DNA of 35,305 bases from an uncultured Lachnospiraceae bacterium (GTDB lineage: Bacteria > Bacillota > Clostridia > Lachnospirales > Lachnospiraceae), in contig CAJUID010000033.1 of assembly GCA_910585905.1 (NCBI GenBank), forward strand, positions 1 to 35,305. Direction: 5' to 3'. Positions within the stretch are counted from its first letter, which is position 1; each line of letters opens with the position of its first letter. Below are positions 6,906 to 13,722 of this stretch, one piece after another. The notes beneath the pieces were generated by a model that saw only the letters and a list, made by a program, of their open reading frames with translations, was not told the origin of the DNA and did not search any database. Made by a program: the position numbers and the translations under genes.

Positions 6906-6949
6906 TATGGTGGCTAGATTTGTATGTGTAGATTTGTATGAACACCATA
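6906..6949. promoter_or_regulatory. Operator-like repeats upstream of the LacI-family gene
   Basis: TAGATTTGTATG occurs twice in tandem (6915-6926 and 6929-6940), 2 bp apart. The pair is framed by a 7-bp inverted repeat, TATGGTG (6906-6912) and CACCATA (6943-6949). It lies 60 bp before the regulator start and may be its autoregulatory site. It does not look like the usual single LacI palindrome with a central CG. Confidence 0.5.
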
Positions 6950-7008
6950 GATAGATTCAATACTTGTTGGCTCCAAATATAGAATAAATGAAGGGACAGG
7001 CAGGATTT

Positions 7009-8019
7009 ATGTCAACTATAAAAGAAATAGCCAAACTCTGTGGTGTTTCAACGGCTACAGTTAGTAAAGCATTAAATGATAAGAATGATATTAGTGAAGA
7101 TACTAAGAGCCGGATACGGGAGGTAGCCAGGGAAAAAGGGTATTTTCCACAGTATTATGCCAAAGCCATTCGTATGAACAAAAGTTATAATATAGGAGTT
7201 TTATTTTCTGATGAGTCGATGAGCGGCCTAACGCATGATTATTTTGCCAATATTTTAAATAGCTTTAAAGAGATGGCAGAAGACCAGGGATATGATATTA
7301 CATTTATAAATAGCAATCCTGGCAGCAGAAATGGCAGGTCTTACTTAGAACACTGCCGTTATCGTGGCTTGGATGGTGTAATGATAGCATGTATTCGTTT
7401 TGAGAACCCAGAGGTAGTGGAGCTTTTAAAAAGTGACATTCCGTTGGTAACCATTGATTATGATTTTCCGGGCAGGCATTCGGTTCTATCTGACAATTTT
7501 GCAGGAATGAAAGACTTGTTAGAATATATTATTTCCCTAGGACATAGGCGGATTGCTTATATCTTTGGGGAACTTTCATCGGTTACACACCAGCGTTTGG
7601 GTGCTTTCCGTGAAGTGATGGAAGAACATGGGATGTTTATTCCAAATGATTATTTGATATTGTCAAAATACCGCAGTCTTGATGAGGCGGCCTCTTATAC
7701 ACAACAGCTTTTGGAACTGACGGAACCGCCGACTTGTATTTTGTATCCAGATGATTATGCTGCGGTTGGCGGTATAAACCAGATTCGGGCAATGGGGCTG
7801 GAAATTCCGGGGGATATATCGGTTGCGGGATTTGATGATATTTTTATGGCAGCACAATTATCTCCGCGCCTGGTAACCGTATATCAGAATACGAGGGAAA
7901 TAGGAAGGAGAGCAGCAGAGAAGTTGATTTCCTTGATTGAGCGGGAGAATGTTTTGATAGATCCAGATTTTGTCAATACCGAATTGCGGGTGGGGGATTC
8001 TGTTTCACAACTATTATAG
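7009..8019 (+). CDS. LacI/GalR-family transcriptional regulator
   Basis: This 336-residue regulator has the classical layout. The N-terminal helix-turn-helix is STIKEIAKLCGVSTATVSKAL (2-22), followed by a hinge region (about 45-58, YFPQYYAKAIRMNKSYNIG). A periplasmic-binding-protein-like effector domain runs to the end, with GLDGVMIA, GHRRIAYIFG, PDDYAAVGGINQIRAMGL and SVAGFDDIFMA. Members usually sense a sugar or sugar phosphate and control carbohydrate genes. The effector and targets cannot be read here; no sugar genes are adjacent, and the GH3 gene is 11 kb away. I chose ATG 7009 because the family begins directly at STIKEIA and AGG (6998-7000) lies 8 nt before it. ATG 6988 has no ribosome-binding site. 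Its last codons form one arm of a 22-bp hairpin. Confidence 0.93.
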   Translation: MSTIKEIAKLCGVSTATVSKALNDKNDISEDTKSRIREVAREKGYFPQYYAKAIRMNKSYNIGVLFSDESMSGLTHDYFANILNSFKEMAEDQGYDITFINSNPGSRNGRSYLEHCRYRGLDGVMIACIRFENPEVVELLKSDIPLVTIDYDFPGRHSVLSDNFAGMKDLLEYIISLGHRRIAYIFGELSSVTHQRLGAFREVMEEHGMFIPNDYLILSKYRSLDEAASYTQQLLELTEPPTCILYPDDYAAVGGINQIRAMGLEIPGDISVAGFDDIFMAAQLSPRLVTVYQNTREIGRRAAEKLISLIERENVLIDPDFVNTELRVGDSVSQLL

Positions 8020-8053
8020 GGGAATGTAAACACATTCCCCTATAATAGTTGTG
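8006..8053. terminator. 22-bp perfect hairpin between convergent genes
   Basis: The arms are 8006-8027 and 8032-8053, with an AAAC loop. The left arm contains the last codons and TAG stop of the LacI-type gene; the right arm ends 9 bp before the HD-GYP stop. It is placed to terminate both genes, but no T-run follows on either strand, so it may block RNA decay or work with Rho. Confidence 0.6.
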
Positions 8054-8062
8054 GACAATAAT

Positions 8063-9184
8063 TTAAATAAGTGTAGCAATATCAATATTAAAATCTTTTG
8101 ATAAGTCATAAGTGTGGCTATCGGTAATGACTACTGGGCGTGAAAGGTGATTTTGATTAATTAATACAACTTTTCCACGTTCTTTATTGGTCAAAATTAC
8201 CTCTGTATTAATATAAGCTTCTATCGTTCTTTTCATAAAGAGATAAAGCAGGCTTGGTTCATATAGATCTTTTTCTTTTTCAAATGTGGCAATAACAGTG
8301 AATGGACACATTCCTTTGCGGTAGACACGGTTGGAAGTCATTGCATCATAGACATCGGCAATGGCTACAACAGAGGAGAAATTGCTCATTTCAGGTCCGG
8401 TGAGTTTGCTTGGGTAGCCGCCACCATTGAAACGTTCATGATGCTGCAATGCGGCTAATTTGACACGATGGTCTAAATCTTTTGGTAGTAGGATTTCATA
8501 GCCCAGTCTTGGATGAGTACGGATTTTTTCAAATTCTTCATCTGTAAGCTTGCTTGGCTTTGAAATAATCTCTTCAGGGATTTTCAATTTTCCGATGTCA
8601 TGCAGAAGGCCGCTTACTACCAAAACATCTCTTTCGGTTTCGGGAAGGCCAAGCCACGTACTGAAAATGTGGCAGATTAGAGCAACATTCATGGAATGCA
8701 TATATGTCATATCATCAAAGCTGCGGAGGCATTGCATCATATCCAAAAGGTGCAGGGGATTTCGTGTTTTAGTAAGGATATTGTCAACTTCACGGAGCAT
8801 ATCATCTACAGCATCTGTGTTGTTCTTGATAATAATATCATTTAATTCTTGTTTGAAGTTATCAACGGAAGTCGTGAATATTTCTTTGAACTTATTGAAT
8901 TCATCAGATTGTTGAACCCTTTCAAAATAAGTGGATCCTTCAAAATCGAGAGATGGAGGAGCTACAATAGAAATTTCTTTGTTTTCATGGGCAATGTCTG
9001 GCTCCCCGTCTTCTGTAATATAGATTTTTACTGATTTGACAGCATAGTATTTGAGTTTATCAATAATATCTGGAGTTAGGGTAGTGTTACTTTGTATGAC
9101 AAGATGATTGTTGTATGTATAGGCGGCTTCCGCAGAAACCATACCTGGTTTAAGGTTTGCGGTTAAAAATTTCTTTGTTTTCAT
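8063..9184 (-). CDS. HD-GYP domain protein, likely c-di-GMP phosphodiesterase
   Basis: This 373-residue cytoplasmic protein carries an HD-GYP domain, which hydrolyses cyclic di-GMP. The key motifs are HDIGK (H195, D196, K199), H224 in THPRLGYE, HHERFNGGGYP (248-258) and ADVYDAMTSNRVYR. The spacing is normal for active enzymes. The first 75 residues match the short N-terminal region (LKPGMVSAEAAYTYNNHLVI) that precedes many clostridial HD-GYP proteins; no PAS, REC or membrane sensor domain is seen. A C-terminal part after residue 320 (VILTNKERGKVVLINQNH) looks like a small added beta-domain. The start has AGAGGGAAA upstream. It converges on the LacI-type gene and stands alone. It probably affects the switch between motility and attachment, but its input signal is unknown. 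Confidence 0.9.
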   Translation of the reverse strand: MKTKKFLTANLKPGMVSAEAAYTYNNHLVIQSNTTLTPDIIDKLKYYAVKSVKIYITEDGEPDIAHENKEISIVAPPSLDFEGSTYFERVQQSDEFNKFKEIFTTSVDNFKQELNDIIIKNNTDAVDDMLREVDNILTKTRNPLHLLDMMQCLRSFDDMTYMHSMNVALICHIFSTWLGLPETERDVLVVSGLLHDIGKLKIPEEIISKPSKLTDEEFEKIRTHPRLGYEILLPKDLDHRVKLAALQHHERFNGGGYPSKLTGPEMSNFSSVVAIADVYDAMTSNRVYRKGMCPFTVIATFEKEKDLYEPSLLYLFMKRTIEAYINTEVILTNKERGKVVLINQNHLSRPVVITDSHTYDLSKDFNIDIATLI

Positions 9185-9425
9185 AGATTCTTTTCCCTCT
9201 TTTCTATTGCTTGCTGTGCATTTAGATTCCTATACGTTCCATTGTTTCTTGTTCTGGTTGTCGTTGTTATCTGCTAAATTTTGATTTTTTTGCTCATACC
9301 TTGTCCTTTAGCAGCTAACGTTTGTTATAAAGTATCGGGAATATTTTACCACTTATTGCATCTAAAATCAATGTAGGAAATCGAATATAGCAGGGCAACA
9401 GCATTTATTCTCGCGTACGCAACGA

Positions 9426-9542
9426 GCCAAACGCAAGCTTGCTTGCATTTGGCGACTGCGCGCGGGTCTAATACCCCGCCCCTTGGGGCGGACTTGCTAA
9501 AGAGAAGCTTAGTCATGCCCCGTTGCTCTGCAGCGGGGTATT
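9426..9542. repeat. GC-rich structured intergenic element with alternative pairings
   Basis: This block is much richer in GC than the AT-rich DNA around it. It holds three hairpins: 9426-9453 (13-bp stem, one mismatch, TT loop), 9476-9491 (CCGCCCC/GGGGCGG, TT loop) and 9518-9538 (9-bp stem with one G-T pair, TCT loop). In addition AATACCCCGC (9470-9479) pairs perfectly with GCGGGGTATT (9533-9542), which would compete with the last two hairpins. It resembles the multi-hairpin intergenic repeats found in many Lachnospiraceae genomes, but could be a structured RNA. Orientation is uncertain, and it matches no riboswitch I know. Nothing else is seen in 9185-9425 or 9543-9770. Confidence 0.6.
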
Positions 9543-9770
9543 TGACTATTTTACAATACACAGTCAATAAAATAGAAAATAATTTTCAGTTATCCAGTAT
9601 TTTTTCTGTGTGCCTGCAAACTTTATCTGTATGGTGTTTTTCATTCCCTAAATCAAAAGCTTCAAAACATTAATAATGCAGGTAAAATTCAGAAAAAGAC
9701 ACTGGATAACACCGAATTATCAATATAATTTATTGCAAATAAATTAGTTTTAGATATTGTTTGAAACATA

Positions 9771-9804
9771 AAATGCCAGAGAGATAAAATTCTCCCTGGC
9801 ATTT
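9771..9804 (-). terminator. Terminator for the Ser/Asn-rich small gene
   Basis: AAATGCCAG (9771-9779) and CTGGCATTT (9796-9804) form the stem, with inner GAGA/TCTC pairing. On the minus strand it is followed by TTTATG, about 45 nt after the gene ends. Confidence 0.7.
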
Positions 9805-9849
9805 GTTCTCTTTTGTATTATTCAATTACGAAAAGAAATAGGCTCTTTA

Positions 9850-10101
9850 CTAGCGGCAGTTTGAAGAACTATTTGTAGAGTTGCCTGCTTTGTTGCTGCT
9901 CTTGTTAGAAGTGCTTGAAGCATTGGAACTCTTGTTGCTTGACTTATTAGAACTTCCGCTCTTATTGCTTGCATTGCTAGAATTACTTGCGTTGCTTGCA
10001 TTATTGCCGGAAGTATGGCAGTTGCTAGCCTTGTTTGAAGAATTTGAGGTGTTTGAGGTGTTGTTTGTGGAATTAGAATTGCGGTTTAAATAATCTTTCA
10101 T
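9850..10101 (-). CDS. Ser/Asn-rich low-complexity small protein
   Basis: This 83-residue protein is almost entirely Ser, Asn, Lys, Ala and Thr after MKDYLNRN, in loose repeats such as NASNASNSSNASNKSG and SSNKSSNKSS, with two Cys (one in NCH, one in the final NCR). It has no signal peptide or hydrophobic segment. I chose the ATG at 10101 because GGAG lies 6 nt upstream; an upstream in-frame start at 10155 lacks one. A minus-strand terminator follows. The opposite strand is open with a Leu-rich translation, but has no ribosome-binding site. The function is unknown. Composition would suit a spore or surface component, but that is a guess. Confidence 0.6.
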   Translation of the reverse strand: MKDYLNRNSNSTNNTSNTSNSSNKASNCHTSGNNASNASNSSNASNKSGSSNKSSNKSSNASSTSNKSSNKAGNSTNSSSNCR

Positions 10102-10178
10102 AGTATACTCCATTTCTGCGCTGCATCTTAAGGAACCTCCGAAAACTAGTTTCATCCTTTTCCAGGGTGGTTTCCTTT

Positions 10179-10232
10179 ATACAAAGCATTTGAATCTTTG
10201 TATATTTGTGTCAGGCAGCACGCGGACACAAA
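10179..10232 (-). other. Two hairpins in the leader of the Ser/Asn-rich gene
   Basis: ATACAAAG/CTTTGTAT (10179-10203, 9-nt loop) and TTTGTGTC/GACACAAA (10205-10232, 12-nt loop) are both perfect 8-bp stems placed side by side. They lie 80-130 nt upstream of the gene start. They may form a structured 5' leader. No known riboswitch is recognised. The rest of 10102-10381 shows nothing clear. Confidence 0.4.
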
Positions 10233-10381
10233 TTTAAAAATGGTTATCAAGTAACACAATTATTGTGGCATTCTTTACGATTTCTATGCGTGGAAATGAT
10301 TTACAGCATAATATTTTTGTATAGCATATGGAATATATTAGGATACTAATTGCGATATGTTCAAATATCAGAATACTTTAA

Positions 10382-10410
10382 TTGACTTTTTTTATATCTG
10401 GTGTTACTCT
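10382..10410 (+). promoter_or_regulatory. Candidate promoter of the small HTH gene
   Basis: TTGACT (10382-10387) and TACTCT (10405-10410) are 17 bp apart. The -35 is good and the -10 is weak. The distance to the start codon at 10447 is normal. Confidence 0.35.
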
Positions 10411-10446
10411 ATATGTAAATGATAGGATAGTAGAAAGGAGAAAAAT

Positions 10447-10674
10447 ATGTTTAGGTACAAAATTGATGTATTTCAAGAATTGAAAAAGCACGGATTTAAT
10501 CATACGCGTATACAGAGAGAAAAATTATTGCCGGCGCAGACAGTTCAAAATATAAAGGCGGGTAAAAGTATAACACTTGAGACATTGAACAAGATATGCA
10601 TTATGTGTAAATTACAGCCAGGTGACATTATAGAAGTTATTCCAACAAGTGAGGAAATTATAAAATATTATTAG
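10447..10674 (+). CDS. Small Cro/CI-type helix-turn-helix regulator
   Basis: This 75-residue protein is a single Cro/CI-type HTH domain of the HTH_26 kind. It begins MFRYKIDVFQELKKHGFN, continues with the recognition region (KLLPAQTVQNIKAGKSITLETLNKIC, about 26-51) and ends with LQPGDIIEVIP, the usual end of these short regulators. It has no ligand domain. The start has AAAGGAG 8-9 nt upstream. The gene stands alone between the Ser/Asn-rich gene and the secreted glycan-binding-like protein; which of these it controls, if either, cannot be read. The 400 bp after it hold no further gene. Confidence 0.88.
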   Translation: MFRYKIDVFQELKKHGFNHTRIQREKLLPAQTVQNIKAGKSITLETLNKICIMCKLQPGDIIEVIPTSEEIIKYY

Positions 10675-10974
10675 AAAAAGAAGACACTTTATATAAAAGT
10701 TGAGTTAAGGGACTGTCACATTAGAGGGGTTTTTTATTATGCTCTATTAAATGTGTAGTCTCTATTTTTGTTATACTTACATTGTTAATTGTATTAGTGT
10801 GGTTCTGTACAAAATAGTTCCAGTGATCGAAATAGACAATATCCAAAATATGTAATCGATAGATATGAATATTCTTGCGATTCGTTCTGTATAATTTCTG
10901 TCAAATCAAAACAAAATATGTAGCAATATATCCAATAAATGTTGTTAGTGTGGCGAAAAAATTGTAAAAAGTAC

Positions 10975-11003
10975 TTGAATAATACATTTAAATATGTTTA
11001 AAT
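10975..11003 (+). promoter_or_regulatory. Candidate promoter of the secreted modular protein
   Basis: TTGAAT (10975-10980) and TTAAAT (10998-11003) are 17 bp apart in AT-rich DNA, about 75 bp before the ATG. A GAGGAGG at 11033-11039 and an AAAGGAG nearer the start are both present. The remainder of 10675-10974 shows no gene. Confidence 0.35.
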
Positions 11004-11078
11004 AATAGTATAGTTGCATAATTATCTTATGCGAGGAGGTCAAAACTTTATTTATAGTCAGGAAAGGAGAAGACTTTT

Positions 11079-13367
11079 ATGAGAAAACAAGTACATAATA
11101 TGTATGAAGACGGAAGTCTGGTACAGTCAATAAAGAAGGGGGGATGGAAAAAGCAGGCGAAAAAGATACTTGCGTCTGTAATGGCAGCTGCTATGGTAAT
11201 AACCGGAAGCGCTGTGGTTTCACCACAGAGTGGAGCGGTTGTAGAGGCTGCAGGTACAGATATCAATGTTGGAAATGATGATTTAATATTAGCATGGAAT
11301 GATCTTGCTAGTTTCTATTCAGAGGAGTTGCCGGCAGGTGATTTTACAAAAGAATATAGTTTCCATAATACATCTCCGGGAACAGATAATTATAAAAATT
11401 TTGCAGTGGCTTTAAGCACAAATTTAGCTAGTGATGAATATGTAGGTGCAAATATTTGGTATTTACGTGCAGACAGGTGGTCAAATGATGTTTTTGGAAT
11501 GGATAATCCTGCTGCGGTTGATGGTGGTAAACTTGAATATGTAGGAGGACCTGATTGGGATACTTTTGCAGGCATAATCAAAGATTCTAATGTTAATGTA
11601 TCAGTAAAGAGAGAAGGAACATCTATTACAATAGAGCAAACAGTTGCGAATGTGGATGGGGAATCATTTACATGGAGTGCAATTTGCAAGGATGCATCTA
11701 CAGATGCTTTAAAATTGTATCTAGGTGGTGAAAATTGTAAATTATCTCCGTTCAAAGCTATCCACAAGGTAACAGTTAACTATGTAGTACCGGAAGGTGC
11801 ATCAGTAGAGGCTCCTGCAAGCAAAGAAATAAATGTATTTGAAGGTTCTGAGTATTCCATTGAATCACCAGCACTGGTAGGTTATAGGCCACTAGAGACT
11901 GAAGTGACTGGAACGATGGGAGCAGAGGATGTTACAGTAGAAGTGGCATATGAAAGTGCTATCGTTCATAACGTAACTGTGAAGTTTGTTACACCAGAAG
12001 GAGTGACAGCGCCAGAAGATATTGTAACAGAGGTTTCTGAAGGGGCGAAGTATAGTATTGAAGTTCCAGAATTAGAGGGCTGCAAACCGGATAAGAAAGT
12101 AGTTACCGGAACTATGGGAGAAGAAGATATTGAGGTAACAGTTACTTATTCAAAATCCCTTAATTATACAATATCAGGACAGTGGAATGCTCTTGGAGCA
12201 GGTTATCAGGTAAAGGTTAAAAAGAACTTTGACATTGATTTCAATTTCCACAATGCTGGTGGAAACAACAACTGGGAGAATTATGGCGTTGCGTTAGATA
12301 TGAATGCTACAGTAGGAACATGGGCTAGCGGCTGGTTCTTGCGTGCAGACAGATGGAGTAATCTGACGATTACGGAGCCAACTTATGCACTTGTTGATTG
12401 CAGTTGGGGTTCTTGGGATGATGGTGATTCATGGTGGACTACATTTAGAGATGTTATGAAGGATGCTAATGTAGTTGTTAATGTTAAAAGAGTAAGTGAT
12501 ATTATCACGATCACAAATAATATTACAGGAGCAAATGGCGAGACATTAAGCTGGACAGCAGTTGCTAATAATTGCCCTACAGAGAGAATGGCAATTACAT
12601 TGTGCTGTGAGTCTCCAGCAAAAGCAACAATTGATAGTGTTACAGATAACAGTGCCGAAGGAAATGGTTTCTTGACAGAAGATGATCTTAAGAATGATAC
12701 TTCTTCTAGTAACAACAATAATAATACCTTTGTTCCAGTTATTACACCATCTCCAGCACCTACTGCGTCACCAAGCGCAGAGCCATCTGAATCTCCGAGT
12801 GTAGAGCCAACAGTTGCACCAAGCACAGAGCCAACTACGGAGCCAACAGTTGCACCAACTACAGAACCGACAGTTGCACCAACTGTAGAGCCTACCACAG
12901 AGCCAACAGATGAGCCGAGTAACGAGCCAAGTGTTAACAAAGGTGACAAGGTAACATCCTCTAAGGTAACGTATACTGTAACAAATGTAAAGAGTAAGAC
13001 AGTTAGCTACCAGAAGGACAAGAAAGTTAGCACAAAGAAGACAGTTTCTGTACCTGCTACTGTTAAGGTAAATGGAGAAACATATAAAGTCACAACAGTT
13101 GCAAAGAATGCATTTGCAAATGCGAAGAAGCTTACAAGTGTAACAGTTGGTAAGAATATCACAAAGATTGGTGATACCGCATTTAAGGGTTGTGGAAAAT
13201 TAACCACCATTACAATTAAGTCAACAAAATTAACATCTGTTGGTAAGAATGTTCTAAAAGGAACATCCAAGAAACTTGTAATTAAAGTTCCAGCAAGCAA
13301 AGTTGCTGCTTACAAGAAGCTCTTTAAGGGCAAAGGAAATAATAGTGTGGTTATCAAAAAAGCATAA
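11079..13367 (+). CDS. Secreted modular protein: duplicated glycan-binding-like domains, MucBP repeats, BspA-type C-terminus
   Basis: This 762-residue protein has a long basic signal peptide (KKGGWKKQAKKIL then a hydrophobic core, about 1-57). Two related beta-rich domains follow, at about 65-225 and 363-525; both contain LRADRWSN (129-136 and 421-428), a W-D/S-W region, and a late TWSA or SWTA. They resemble carbohydrate-binding domains of gut bacterial glycanases. Between them are two MucBP-like repeats (228-292, 297-358), each ending in VTGTMG-EDV/I. A Pro/Thr/Glu-rich linker (about 552-620) and a BspA-type leucine-rich region (625-762, VGKNITKIGDTAFKGC) complete it. No catalytic domain is seen, so it probably binds host or plant glycans or mucin at the cell surface. 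No LPXTG motif or SLH domain is present. The start has AAAGGAGAAG upstream. Confidence 0.75.
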   Translation: MRKQVHNMYEDGSLVQSIKKGGWKKQAKKILASVMAAAMVITGSAVVSPQSGAVVEAAGTDINVGNDDLILAWNDLASFYSEELPAGDFTKEYSFHNTSPGTDNYKNFAVALSTNLASDEYVGANIWYLRADRWSNDVFGMDNPAAVDGGKLEYVGGPDWDTFAGIIKDSNVNVSVKREGTSITIEQTVANVDGESFTWSAICKDASTDALKLYLGGENCKLSPFKAIHKVTVNYVVPEGASVEAPASKEINVFEGSEYSIESPALVGYRPLETEVTGTMGAEDVTVEVAYESAIVHNVTVKFVTPEGVTAPEDIVTEVSEGAKYSIEVPELEGCKPDKKVVTGTMGEEDIEVTVTYSKSLNYTISGQWNALGAGYQVKVKKNFDIDFNFHNAGGNNNWENYGVALDMNATVGTWASGWFLRADRWSNLTITEPTYALVDCSWGSWDDGDSWWTTFRDVMKDANVVVNVKRVSDIITITNNITGANGETLSWTAVANNCPTERMAITLCCESPAKATIDSVTDNSAEGNGFLTEDDLKNDTSSSNNNNNTFVPVITPSPAPTASPSAEPSESPSVEPTVAPSTEPTTEPTVAPTTEPTVAPTVEPTTEPTDEPSNEPSVNKGDKVTSSKVTYTVTNVKSKTVSYQKDKKVSTKKTVSVPATVKVNGETYKVTTVAKNAFANAKKLTSVTVGKNITKIGDTAFKGCGKLTTITIKSTKLTSVGKNVLKGTSKKLVIKVPASKVAAYKKLFKGKGNNSVVIKKA

Positions 13368-13439
13368 CAAAAGATAATGAACAATTGACTTTCTCGTAAT
13401 TAACATGCATAGTTGCAGCAGCCTATATGGCTGTGTGTG

Positions 13440-13488
13440 AAAAGGAGCTGTACGCTGATGTTTAGCGTACAGCTCCTTTTAGATTTTT
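13440..13488 (+). terminator. Strong intrinsic terminator after the secreted protein
   Basis: A perfect 17-bp stem (13440-13456 and 13464-13480) with a 7-nt loop is followed by AGATTTTTA. The arms read AAAAGGAGCTGTACGCT and its complement. Confidence 0.88.
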
Positions 13489-13515
13489 ATCCTTAAAGGG
13501 GGGGAGGCAGGTAAA

Positions 13516-13608
13516 TTGTCTTCATGTACAACAAGTACGCACAAAGTAACGATTCAGTGTGTGGATGAGGCTGGTGGTAAAAGTCCCAGTAAGCCAAGTT
13601 TCTGTTAA
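13516..13608 (+). pseudogene. Possible remnant of a MucBP-like module or tiny TTG-started ORF
   Basis: The frame encodes about 30 residues, including HKVTIQCVDEAGGKSPSK, which resembles the start of the MucBP repeats in the upstream protein (HKVTVNYVVPEGASVEAP). It is preceded by GGGGGGAGG (13498-13506), 9 nt before a TTG, so translation is conceivable. It ends at TAA with no further domain. A decayed copy of the neighbouring gene is the simplest reading. The following 13609-13704 holds a hairpin (13617-13644, TGCAAATTA/TAATTTGCA) and a weak promoter-like TACAAT at 13676. Confidence 0.35.
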
Positions 13609-13722
13609 TAAGAAGTTGCAAATTACCTGACTGGTTAATTTGCATAAAAAACTGGAATTTTAAGATAAAATATAGTACAATATAGACAAGGATTCAAAAT
13701 AAATATGAAGGGAGGTAGGGAG

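Noticed and set aside
9881..10093. Plus-strand Leu-rich ORF opposite the Ser/Asn-rich gene
   Set aside because: It is the complement of Ser/Asn codons, lacks a ribosome-binding site, and the minus strand has both a ribosome-binding site and a terminator.
12755..12930. CRISPR-like or tandem DNA repeat
   Set aside because: The repetition is in-frame coding for a Pro/Thr/Glu linker with degenerate units, without spacers.
12383..12949. Minus-strand ORF rich in Gly, Ser and Val repeats inside the secreted-protein gene
   Set aside because: It is the reverse of the Pro/Thr/Glu linker codons; no ribosome-binding site or promoter.
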